From Pediococcus stilesii (GTDB lineage Bacteria; Bacillota; Bacilli; Lactobacillales; Lactobacillaceae): DNA of 57,948 nucleotides. The DNA lies in NCBI RefSeq assembly GCF_001437075.1, contig NZ_JQBX01000013.1:1-57948 (forward strand), read 5' to 3'. Below, piece by piece: positions 50,595 through 57,948 of the stretch (its first letter is position 1; each line of letters starts with the position of its first letter). The translations under genes were made by a program, and so were the position numbers. Below the pieces are notes generated by a model. The model was not told the DNA's origin and ran no database searches. It saw only the letters and a program-made list of their open reading frames with translations.

Positions 50595-53138
50595 ATGTCA
50601 CGTAAGCAGCACTATCTTATCGGACTATTCTGGCTAACGTTCATCGCGTTAGCTTTTTTTAGCGATTACTCAAAATCCGTTCCAGACCAAATTTATCCTA
50701 AAGGAACTGAAATTAATCTTATTTTTTCTAATCCACATGGTCGACTCACTACTTCCCAAACCTCCAAGATAGCTCGTACCATGGATGGTATAAAAAAAGA
50801 TTCTAAAGCTCTGGGACTGGCACATTTTATTTCACCAGATGACACATTCATTACTCGGTACTTTCAAAAAGCGGCTGATCAGTCTGTCCTAGTTTATCAA
50901 GTCACTCTTCAACACTCATCTGATCTTAAACAAATTGAACAACGAAGTAAAATTTCCGACATAAACGTGAAAATTACGAAGCCCACCTCCAAGTTACGCT
51001 TAGCCACCGCTAAATTATCAATGGCTAAATTATTTATCCTTATCGGGCTATGGATAATTACTGGATTATTTTTCCGATCACTTACGACGCCTCTGATTGT
51101 ATCAATTTTGTGTTTGATTACTGAATACTGTTCGCGATTCTTAGCTCACACTTGGTCAACACTTTTTCACTTCAAACTGGCTGAAGTCTCTGGCTTTTTG
51201 ATACTATTTTTTTCTTTTTTAATTTTACCAATAATTTTAATTTCAATTTTAAAAGAGTTCTCAAATACAATTGAATCTGATCCTTCGGCCACTAGAATTT
51301 TAGCTAGATGGAAAATCATTGGCTTTCAAACAACGTTCATGAGTACCACCCTTATGTGGATGATTCCACACGTTAAGTCCGAGATTTTATTAAACCTGTC
51401 GCTATGTATTCCCTTAATCTTTTTAATTTGGCTGATAATTAACACTTTGTTGCCGCTTTTCACCACTTATCTTGGAGAAATAACCTTTTGGCCGGGACCT
51501 GCTTGGATTTTTGAAAAAGAAAACCACTCGTGGCATTATCTGACAAATTTAGCCTACCGGTTTCCTAAACTTGGGTTTATTTTAATTGGCGCTGGTATCA
51601 TGGCCATCTGCATACAAAGTGCCCATCTTGCACCGAAGCAGACGATTAGATTTGAAACTAATCCACACCTAATTCGTGAGCCTCAGCGCATTATTAAATT
51701 AAACTTATTAAGTTCAGTGAAGTTCAGAATCCCATCCCAATTTCGCGAAATTGACCGCTTAACTATGAATCTAAAAAAAGATTCTGACGTTAAATCGGTT
51801 ACTTCAGTTACCCAGCCACTCGGCAAAACTTGGACTAAATTTAATACTAAGCACCGCTTAAAAGCTTCTATCCAACAACTTCAATCAACTAAAACCACTC
51901 TCGAAACGATTAAAGCTGAAATTAAAGAATCTCAGGGGGAAATTAGTGAACTAACGGTTGGCGACCTTAACTCGAAGCTTAACCTTCTTCAAAAAGATTT
52001 GGATACAAATGTTTTAAATATTGACCAAGTTCTTAAACAAGCCGAAAACTTAAATACAACGTTAAACTCAACCAATGAGAGCATTCAAAATCAGCGATCA
52101 AAAATTTCAGATCCTCTTATGCTTGAAGACACAGCAAGAATTAAAGATTTGCTATCAAAACTAAAAACCAATACGATTAACATTTTGACACTTAAAGAAA
52201 ATGCTAAAATTATTTCCTTAAAGCAGTCTAGCATTCAAACTGATATCACCGTTTTAAATAAAACCTTAGTCGAGTTGTCCGATGGTTTAAATCAATTACT
52301 GACGAAAGTATCAAGTTCACTTGATCGCTGTCAATTAAGTATTGAGGATCTAAACGAGCTAGCGAATGCTAACATCTTAGACGATATTTTTATTGGCCAG
52401 GCCGCGTTGAAAGATTCCTCGTTTTACCAATCGTTCAAAACTTACACCACCGCACAAGGTAAAACAACTACCTTTGAGATCGAATTAAAAGACCAAGCTG
52501 ATGCCGAATTGTACCGCAATAAGTTACAAAAAAAGGTCGACGATTTTATTAATCATACTTCGCTAGAAAAATGTGACTATACCCTATCAGGATCTGCTCT
52601 TCAAGGGCTTGACTCTTTTAAAAGCGCCAAATTTTCCATCTTCCCTTACGTGCTAATTTCTGCACTGTTGCTTGGAATTCTATGTCCTAATATTGGATTG
52701 TTGAAAACCGTCGTGGCTCTTTTGGTAGCTGGCTTATCTACCGAGTTATCTAATGTCCTACTTATCAACTTAAAAGTTGTTGAAAATATCGAAATTAATT
52801 TATTTACTAATATTTTAAGTATTCTAGTCCTTACACTTTTGTCAATTATAATCTTAAATTGGCCGGCGCCATTCTATCAACATCCGTTGGATCAGCTAAA
52901 AAAAGCTTTTGAACAAACCGATCAAATTATTAACTTATCAAGTATGGTCGTCTTTACTTTTTCCAGTGGATTATTTTTGACACATGATCCACTTTTAACA
53001 TCAATTAGTCTTATTTTAGGAATGACTACTCTGTGCTATCTAATTTTATTTCCACTTTTAAGCGTTTCGTTTTATCGGCTAATATATAAATTAAATTTTA
53101 ATAATCTACCTACTCAATCAAATCATCAAAAATCTTAA
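50595..53138 (+). CDS. Degenerate MMPL/RND-like membrane protein
   Basis: An 847-residue protein with the MMPL layout: helix 1 (about 8-25), an outer domain, five helices (about 145-320), a second outer domain of about 300 residues that is mostly predicted coiled coil (LKASIQQLQSTKTTLETIK and similar), then five or six helices. Both proton-relay positions, normally GxxxDY in TM4 and TM10, are replaced by hydrophobic residues (FLILPIILISILKEF; SIIILNWPAPF). It may be a scaffold or regulator, not a pump. The frame begins at 50562, but that ATG has no ribosome binding site; GGGAG at 50581 supports the ATG at 50595. Confidence 0.8.
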   Translation: MSRKQHYLIGLFWLTFIALAFFSDYSKSVPDQIYPKGTEINLIFSNPHGRLTTSQTSKIARTMDGIKKDSKALGLAHFISPDDTFITRYFQKAADQSVLVYQVTLQHSSDLKQIEQRSKISDINVKITKPTSKLRLATAKLSMAKLFILIGLWIITGLFFRSLTTPLIVSILCLITEYCSRFLAHTWSTLFHFKLAEVSGFLILFFSFLILPIILISILKEFSNTIESDPSATRILARWKIIGFQTTFMSTTLMWMIPHVKSEILLNLSLCIPLIFLIWLIINTLLPLFTTYLGEITFWPGPAWIFEKENHSWHYLTNLAYRFPKLGFILIGAGIMAICIQSAHLAPKQTIRFETNPHLIREPQRIIKLNLLSSVKFRIPSQFREIDRLTMNLKKDSDVKSVTSVTQPLGKTWTKFNTKHRLKASIQQLQSTKTTLETIKAEIKESQGEISELTVGDLNSKLNLLQKDLDTNVLNIDQVLKQAENLNTTLNSTNESIQNQRSKISDPLMLEDTARIKDLLSKLKTNTINILTLKENAKIISLKQSSIQTDITVLNKTLVELSDGLNQLLTKVSSSLDRCQLSIEDLNELANANILDDIFIGQAALKDSSFYQSFKTYTTAQGKTTTFEIELKDQADAELYRNKLQKKVDDFINHTSLEKCDYTLSGSALQGLDSFKSAKFSIFPYVLISALLLGILCPNIGLLKTVVALLVAGLSTELSNVLLINLKVVENIEINLFTNILSILVLTLLSIIILNWPAPFYQHPLDQLKKAFEQTDQIINLSSMVVFTFSSGLFLTHDPLLTSISLILGMTTLCYLILFPLLSVSFYRLIYKLNFNNLPTQSNHQKS

Positions 53139-53190
53139 AAAAGTTCAGTGTAAGCTTTGACACCATTTGTCATTGCCCACTGAACTTTTT
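53137..53190. terminator. Bidirectional intrinsic terminator
   Basis: AAAAAGTTCAGTG pairs perfectly with CACTGAACTTTTT, with a small inner TGACA/TGTCA hairpin. The left arm overlaps the MMPL stop codon. Confidence 0.92.
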
Positions 53191-53237
53191 AAATATACTC
53201 ATTATTAATATCAACCTCTATTGCGCTGATAACTTTA

Positions 53238-54008
53238 TCACACCGAATCATGCTTTTCTGCATGCCGTTGACGAAATTGAATTACCCACGCAGTTAAAGG
53301 AACCGTACTAATCACGCCAATAAATCCAATTAAAATCATCGAAAATTCTGCCGCAAAAATTTTATTATTGAAAAACTCACTAAAACTATAATTCAACTTC
53401 ACGTACCAAGTAAATAGTCCAAGAAAACTACCGAAGAATCCAAAAAATAGTGTATTCAATGCCGTTCCAATAATTTCTTTTCCAATATCATAGCCATGAT
53501 GAAAAATTTTAGCTAAATCCAAATCAGGGGTTGTTTCAATTAATTCTTCTAATCCCGTAGCAATTGCAATTGCCGCTTCAGCTACTGCTCCTAAAGTACT
53601 AATAATCATTGTCGAAGTCATGACATCATTAAATTTAATTCCAATTAATAATGACATTCCTTCCAAATCTTCGTTATTTTCATTTCCAAATCCCTGAATC
53701 ATCAAATGCGGCTTAATTAGGACGATTAAAATCACAAGCACGACTAAAACCAAGACTGAACTATAAAAAGCATTTTGTGTAATTCGATCATCATCGCTAC
53801 CCATGAAGATCGTAATTGCGAGAATAATTAAACTACTGATAATTGTAATCGCCATCGCTGGAAAGCTCCACGATATTAATGCAATATTTAAAAAGAGGAC
53901 GATAAAATTCAAGATGATACTCATAAAAGCTCGAATACCAGTGGCACCGCCGACGACCATCATTAGGGCAGCTAAAATTACAGCTAAAATAATTACGGCA
54001 TTAGGCAT
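53238..54008 (-). CDS. YibE/F-like membrane protein, second subunit
   Basis: A 256-residue membrane protein of the YibE/F family with about seven helices and the motif TLGAVAEAAIAIATGLEEL, which matches LGSLGAVMDESTDIIVSLA of the neighbour. The family function is unknown. It overlaps the longer YibE/F gene by 8 bases, so the two likely form a complex. Confidence 0.85.
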   Translation of the reverse strand: MPNAVIILAVILAALMMVVGGATGIRAFMSIILNFIVLFLNIALISWSFPAMAITIISSLIILAITIFMGSDDDRITQNAFYSSVLVLVVLVILIVLIKPHLMIQGFGNENNEDLEGMSLLIGIKFNDVMTSTMIISTLGAVAEAAIAIATGLEELIETTPDLDLAKIFHHGYDIGKEIIGTALNTLFFGFFGSFLGLFTWYVKLNYSFSEFFNNKIFAAEFSMILIGFIGVISTVPLTAWVIQFRQRHAEKHDSV

Positions 54009-55107
54009 TTCTCACAGCCCCCTTTTTAAAGAAAATTCCAACCAGCCAACTGGCGATTGGAACCGTTAATACAATCCCAATTCCACTGATCAGGCTCTGG
54101 ACAAACCCCAGTTCCATATTCATGGAAAATGAATATCCCCATCCATTTCCATTTCGAAGGTAAAGAACCATCATTGAGAATGTATCCGACATAAAAATCA
54201 TAAAAAGTACGTTCAGCAGCGGGCCCATGATTGTTTTACCAATGTTTCGGCCAGAAATCCAAAGCTGTTTCATCGAAATCGTCGGATTTTCTTTCCGTAA
54301 CTTTGCCAGGCTAACGATGATATCAGTTGATTCATCCATCACCGCCCCTAAAGATCCAAGGATAATTTCAGCTAAGAATAACGGCTCTGGATTTTGGGTG
54401 ACGTACTCCATTGTTTCAAAATGTAAACCACCATTATGAGTTATTTTAAAAACAATCATACCAATTATGATGGCACTAAAGGTTCCGACCACCGTGGTTA
54501 AAAAACTTACTAACATCTTTTTATTCCACCCAAGAACCAAGGTCAGTGTGATTAAACTAAATATTCCGGCCAGGATACTAAAAATGGCAAGAACACCAAA
54601 GCCCTCTTGCTGCACATCAATTTCAACCGCAATAAAGAATAAAACGGTATTTAAAAGCAAACTAAATAACGCTCTCAAACCGGTAATTCCCATTAAAACC
54701 AATAGACTAATTGCGATTGTCGCTAAAATGGTTAACGGGACATCCCGCTTCAAATCGGTAATGGTTGTCCCCGCGACATGTCCCTTACGATAGTTGAAAT
54801 GTAACAAAACGTCTTGTCCAGTCCTATACTTCAAGTCGGTCGCCTGTGATAGTGAATATTCATTATTAACATTTAACAATTTGTTTCGTTGTTTTCCGTT
54901 TAAAATGCGAATTTTTAGTCTTTGACGAACGATATAGTCTTTGTTTCCAAAATTGTCTTCTTGGAGAACTTTACTTAGCACCTGCACATCTTCAACATGT
55001 CCGACCGGCGTATTATAAATAAACGCATTATTTTTGACAAAAAATACGATCGCCACACTGACGATGATCGTTCCCAAGAATAATATTAATTTTTTATTCC
55101 ACCGCAT
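54001..55107 (-). CDS. YibE/F-like membrane protein, first subunit
   Basis: A 368-residue protein of the YibE/F family: an N-terminal anchor, an extracytoplasmic domain of about 100 residues (KYRTGQDVLLHFN) and about seven helices. The frame reaches 55128, but AAAGGAAA lies before the ATG at 55107, which overlaps the stop of the GNAT gene as TAATG. It is the middle gene of GNAT, YibE, YibF. The transported or handled molecule is unknown. Confidence 0.85.
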   Translation of the reverse strand: MRWNKKLILFLGTIIVSVAIVFFVKNNAFIYNTPVGHVEDVQVLSKVLQEDNFGNKDYIVRQRLKIRILNGKQRNKLLNVNNEYSLSQATDLKYRTGQDVLLHFNYRKGHVAGTTITDLKRDVPLTILATIAISLLVLMGITGLRALFSLLLNTVLFFIAVEIDVQQEGFGVLAIFSILAGIFSLITLTLVLGWNKKMLVSFLTTVVGTFSAIIIGMIVFKITHNGGLHFETMEYVTQNPEPLFLAEIILGSLGAVMDESTDIIVSLAKLRKENPTISMKQLWISGRNIGKTIMGPLLNVLFMIFMSDTFSMMVLYLRNGNGWGYSFSMNMELGFVQSLISGIGIVLTVPIASWLVGIFFKKGAVRNA

Positions 55108-55538
55108 TAAATTTCCTTTTCCATCCAATAATGTACAATTCCCGCTTCCATTTCTGGACCACTAATTCGATTGTAATTCATCGCAAAATAAAAGGGTTCA
55201 GCCGTTTCTTGTGCATGCAAACGAATTTTTTTGATTTTGGCTTTTTTAGCTTCATCCTCAATAAATTCAAATAAGTCACGCGCTAATCCGTGACGCCGAT
55301 ATCCCGATCTCGTCGCCACCCGTTGCACCAACCAAACATCATCATCGGTTCTTCGAGCGCGTGCGGTAACGACTGGTCTACCATCGTCATAACCGACAAA
55401 ATATGTAAAAAAGTCTTCATTTTCATCAAATTCCAGCGCTGGATCAATTCCCTGTTCCTCAATAAATACTTGTTTACGAATTTCTAATGCGTCTAAATAT
55501 ACCGGACCAGTTGCTCCCTTTACTAATTTAGATTCCAT
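55107..55538 (-). CDS. GNAT family N-acetyltransferase
   Basis: A 143-residue acetyltransferase of the ElaA/YjcF type (EIRKQVFIEEQGIDPALEFDE). The acetyl-CoA loop is YRRHGLARDL. The substrate is unknown. It is the first gene of the operon with the two YibE/F genes, with ribosome binding site GGAGG 7 bases before ATG and a one-base stop/start overlap with the next gene. Confidence 0.9.
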   Translation of the reverse strand: MESKLVKGATGPVYLDALEIRKQVFIEEQGIDPALEFDENEDFFTYFVGYDDGRPVVTARARRTDDDVWLVQRVATRSGYRRHGLARDLFEFIEDEAKKAKIKKIRLHAQETAEPFYFAMNYNRISGPEMEAGIVHYWMEKEI

Positions 55539-55680
55539 GCCATTGCCTCCAAAATATTTTAAATTTAGTTCACATTAAACTACATAATACAGAAAAAAAG
55601 GATAATTACACAAAAATTATTAAAATTTTATTTTATTAAACGGTCGATATTGATGTTTCATAAACCGTACAATGGAAATA

Positions 55681-55689
55681 TGTTAGAAT
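55681..55689 (+). promoter_or_regulatory. Extended -10 promoter of ltaS
   Basis: TGTTAGAAT is TGn plus a 5/6 -10 box, 45 bases before the ATG. No -35 at the proper distance. Confidence 0.45.
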
Positions 55690-55734
55690 TGCAAATATGC
55701 ACTTGATACTGAAGTACTTGAAAGGTCTTTGAAA

Positions 55735-57894
55735 ATGAAATCTTTAAAATCAAAAATTGACACCAGATTTGGCTTTTTTATTCTAATTAGTTTTCTTTTC
55801 TGGATAAAAACGTTATTTGCTTATTTAACGGATATTTCACTTGGTGTGAGCGGAATTTTTCAATGGTTCATACTACTAATTAACCCAATTGCAACCACCA
55901 TTTTAATTTTCGGAATTGCACTTTACATTCGACCCAAAAAGGGCTTTTATTGGGTGGCAATGTTACTGGACGTTGCCAATACCGTTCTACTCTACCTGAA
56001 TGTCATTTATTTCAGAGAATTCTCTGACTTTATGACCGTTAACACGATGTTAGGCTATTCAAAAGTTAACCAAGGGCTCAGCTCGAGCTCCATGTCACTA
56101 ACAAACTTTCACGACATCTTTTATTGGATCGATATCATCGTCATTTTTCTTTTACTTGTGTTAAAAAAAATCAAAATGGATCCTCATCCATTGCCTAAAA
56201 AATTTGGTTTTCAAATCACTTCAATCGGTATCTTGGCTTTTGCGTCAAACCTGATGCTGGCTGAAATGGACCGCCCACAGCTAATTACTAGAACCTTTGA
56301 CCGCTCATATGTTGTTAAGTACATGGGCTTAGATGCTTTCACTGCATACGATGGAATCCAGCTAGAACGAAATATTAAAATGCGTTCGGAAGCTAAAAAG
56401 AGCGAGTTAACGGTGATTGAAAAATATGTCAAAAATCATTATGCCAAGCCTTCTAATATTACGCTTGGAAAGGCCAAGGGAAAAAATGTTATTGTTATTC
56501 ACCTAGAAAGCTTCCAGCAGTTTTTAATTGATGACAAGGTCGAAGGACAAACCGTAACGCCGTTCTTAAACAGTATCTACCATAGTAAATCGACGTACGC
56601 TTTTAGTAACTTTTTCCACCAAGTTGGCCAAGGAAAAACTAGTGACGCTGAAAACATGTTGGAGACCGGCACCTTTGGTTTAGCACAGGGATCGTTATTC
56701 GCCCAACTAGGTTCAGACCAAACGTTCCAAGCCGCCCCAGCAATCTTAAAACAAAATGGTAACTATACTTCTGCTGTCTTCCATGGTAATACGGCATCCT
56801 TCTGGAATCGAAATAGCACCTACAAAAACATGGGATACGAGAATTTCCTCTCGGCCAGTGATTTTGATGTTTCCGGTGATAAGTCCACAACCTACGGATT
56901 AAAGGATAAGCTTCTTTTTAAGGATTCGGTTAAATATTTACAGCATTTGCAACAACCTTTTTATGCTAAATATATCACCGTAAGTAATCATATCCCTTAT
57001 ACACTAGATGCTGAAGATAGCGATTTTGATACTCCGGATACTGGTGACAAAACTGTTGATGGCTATTTCAAAACTGCAAACTACCTTGATCAGTCGATTG
57101 AAGAATTCTTTAATTTCTTGAAAAAATCAGGATTGTACGACAATTCAATGATTGTTTTATACGGTGATCACTATGGGATTTCTAATTCGTCCAACCCAGC
57201 ACTTGCCAAAACGTTCGCTCAAGATCCTGACCACTTTAAGGAATTTGGTGACAATCCAACCGAAAATTGGACCAGTTGGGATAACGCCCAACTACAGCGT
57301 GTTCCTTTTATGATTCATATCCCAGGGATGAAAGATGGGGGAATTCAGACCCAGTACGGTGGTGAAATTGATGTCTTACCAACGGTTCTGCATTTGCTTG
57401 GAATTTCAACCAAAAACTACCTTCAATTTGGGACCGATTTATTTTCAAAAAGTCATGATCAAGTCGTTGCCTTTCGAAACAATGACTTTGTAACACCAAC
57501 TTACAGTTCGATTGGAAATAAACTTTATGATAAAGATGGAAATGAAATTACTGAACCGAGTGAAGCTTTCCTAAAAAAAGTCAAAAAAGATCGTCAGGCC
57601 GTCAAAACACAATTATCAATGTCAGATTCATTAAATGATAAAAATTTACTTCGTTTTTACAAAAATCCTGACTTTAAGGGTAAAATCGACTCGTCTAAGT
57701 ATAATTATTCAACTGGTCTACAACAGGCTCTTAAAATTGAAGATCAATTGAAGCTTAAATCAACGTCGATGTTCTCAAAGAATCAAGATAAATCATTAGA
57801 GGACCTGTATAAAACTGATGCTCCGGAAGCCAACCATAAGTCAACTGGAGAAAACCGAATTCAGATTACTAGTCCAGATTCAAATGATAGTTAA
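55735..57894 (+). CDS. ltaS: Lipoteichoic acid synthase
   Basis: LtaS polymerises glycerol phosphate on the outer face of the membrane to make lipoteichoic acid. Five N-terminal helices (about 12-210) are followed by a sulfatase-fold domain: Glu in HLESFQ, the nucleophile Thr in GQGKTSDAENM, and Asp-His in YGDHYG as metal ligands. The C-terminal tail of about 100 residues is polar. A TTG at 55729 is in frame, but AAAGG at 55721-55725 fits the ATG at 55735, which gives 719 residues. It is a full LtaS, not the shorter primase type. No terminator is seen before the window ends. Confidence 0.94.
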   Translation: MKSLKSKIDTRFGFFILISFLFWIKTLFAYLTDISLGVSGIFQWFILLINPIATTILIFGIALYIRPKKGFYWVAMLLDVANTVLLYLNVIYFREFSDFMTVNTMLGYSKVNQGLSSSSMSLTNFHDIFYWIDIIVIFLLLVLKKIKMDPHPLPKKFGFQITSIGILAFASNLMLAEMDRPQLITRTFDRSYVVKYMGLDAFTAYDGIQLERNIKMRSEAKKSELTVIEKYVKNHYAKPSNITLGKAKGKNVIVIHLESFQQFLIDDKVEGQTVTPFLNSIYHSKSTYAFSNFFHQVGQGKTSDAENMLETGTFGLAQGSLFAQLGSDQTFQAAPAILKQNGNYTSAVFHGNTASFWNRNSTYKNMGYENFLSASDFDVSGDKSTTYGLKDKLLFKDSVKYLQHLQQPFYAKYITVSNHIPYTLDAEDSDFDTPDTGDKTVDGYFKTANYLDQSIEEFFNFLKKSGLYDNSMIVLYGDHYGISNSSNPALAKTFAQDPDHFKEFGDNPTENWTSWDNAQLQRVPFMIHIPGMKDGGIQTQYGGEIDVLPTVLHLLGISTKNYLQFGTDLFSKSHDQVVAFRNNDFVTPTYSSIGNKLYDKDGNEITEPSEAFLKKVKKDRQAVKTQLSMSDSLNDKNLLRFYKNPDFKGKIDSSKYNYSTGLQQALKIEDQLKLKSTSMFSKNQDKSLEDLYKTDAPEANHKSTGENRIQITSPDSNDS

Positions 57895-57948
57895 CCCAAA
57901 ATGACAATAAAAAAGTTCGCGACATTGAGGTATACCCAAAAAGTTAAA

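Noticed and set aside
1-57948. tRNA, rRNA, CRISPR arrays, insertion sequences, prophage genes, toxin-antitoxin pairs.
   Set aside because: None could be recognised; gene content is ordinary chromosome with strong terminators between units.

Overview
The window is chromosomal core and near-core DNA of a low-GC lactic acid bacterium, most likely a member of the Lactobacillaceae. The evidence is the gene set: PepX and PepI peptidases, Opp and Gln ABC systems, acetolactate synthase with acetolactate decarboxylase, a PUA-less ProB, an FLP-type Crp/Fnr regulator and LtaS. Starts follow Gram-positive Shine-Dalgarno rules, with many TTG starts placed behind AGGTGA-type sites, and intrinsic terminators are strong. 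I see no rRNA, tRNA, insertion sequence, prophage or CRISPR array. Genus cannot be fixed from the sequence alone.

Layout. 1-5.4 kb: guaA at a left edge that is a known type of integration hotspot, then a metal cassette (P1B-type ATPase, Dps-like protein, HMA chaperone) divergent from a Crp/Fnr regulator. 5.5-11.2 kb: coaA, budA-alsS (acetoin route) and helD. 11.4-14.4 kb: a permease gene between two paralogous histidine phosphatase genes. 14.5-20.2 kb: oppABCDF. 20.4-24.7 kb: hflX and the glnQHMP amino-acid uptake operon. 24.8-28.2 kb: a membrane protein, a Ser-rich anchored protein, a Fur/PerR regulator, a guanylate-kinase-like protein, a 58-residue protein behind a cre site, and a Nudix hydrolase. 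28.3-34.1 kb: an APC permease and a purine cluster (adenine deaminase-like, purine permease, adenosine deaminase-like). 34.2-38.9 kb: pepX, pepI and an aldo-keto reductase. 38.9-42.1 kb: a long leader followed by a TrpXYZ-type ABC transporter. 42.3-48.7 kb: an ABC-F protein, a VOC protein, proBA, map, degV and trxA. 48.8-57.9 kb: terC, corA, a degenerate MMPL protein, yibE/yibF, a GNAT protein and ltaS.

The most unusual parts are regulatory. Upstream of the TrpXYZ-type transporter lies a complete candidate ribosome-mediated attenuator: consensus promoter, strong ribosome binding site, a 20-codon peptide with five Phe codons in its last eight residues, two sets of mutually exclusive hairpins, and an intrinsic terminator. 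It is followed by a second, independent structured leader closed by a 14-bp stem. At the metal cassette, one Fnr-type operator lies exactly 29.5 bp from the -10 boxes of two divergent promoters, so one dimer could sit at the class II activation position for both. pepX has its ribosome binding site inside the 3' arm of a terminator-like hairpin whose loop carries a TATAAT box.

Several enzymes match their family overall but lack expected key residues: the Dps-like protein lacks all four ferroxidase ligands, both purine deaminases lack conserved His or Glu positions, the MMPL protein lacks both proton-relay motifs, the P-type ATPase has CPG instead of CPC, and CorA has YGQN instead of GMN. The start of several genes was moved from the longest open frame to the codon supported by a ribosome binding site; each case is noted.
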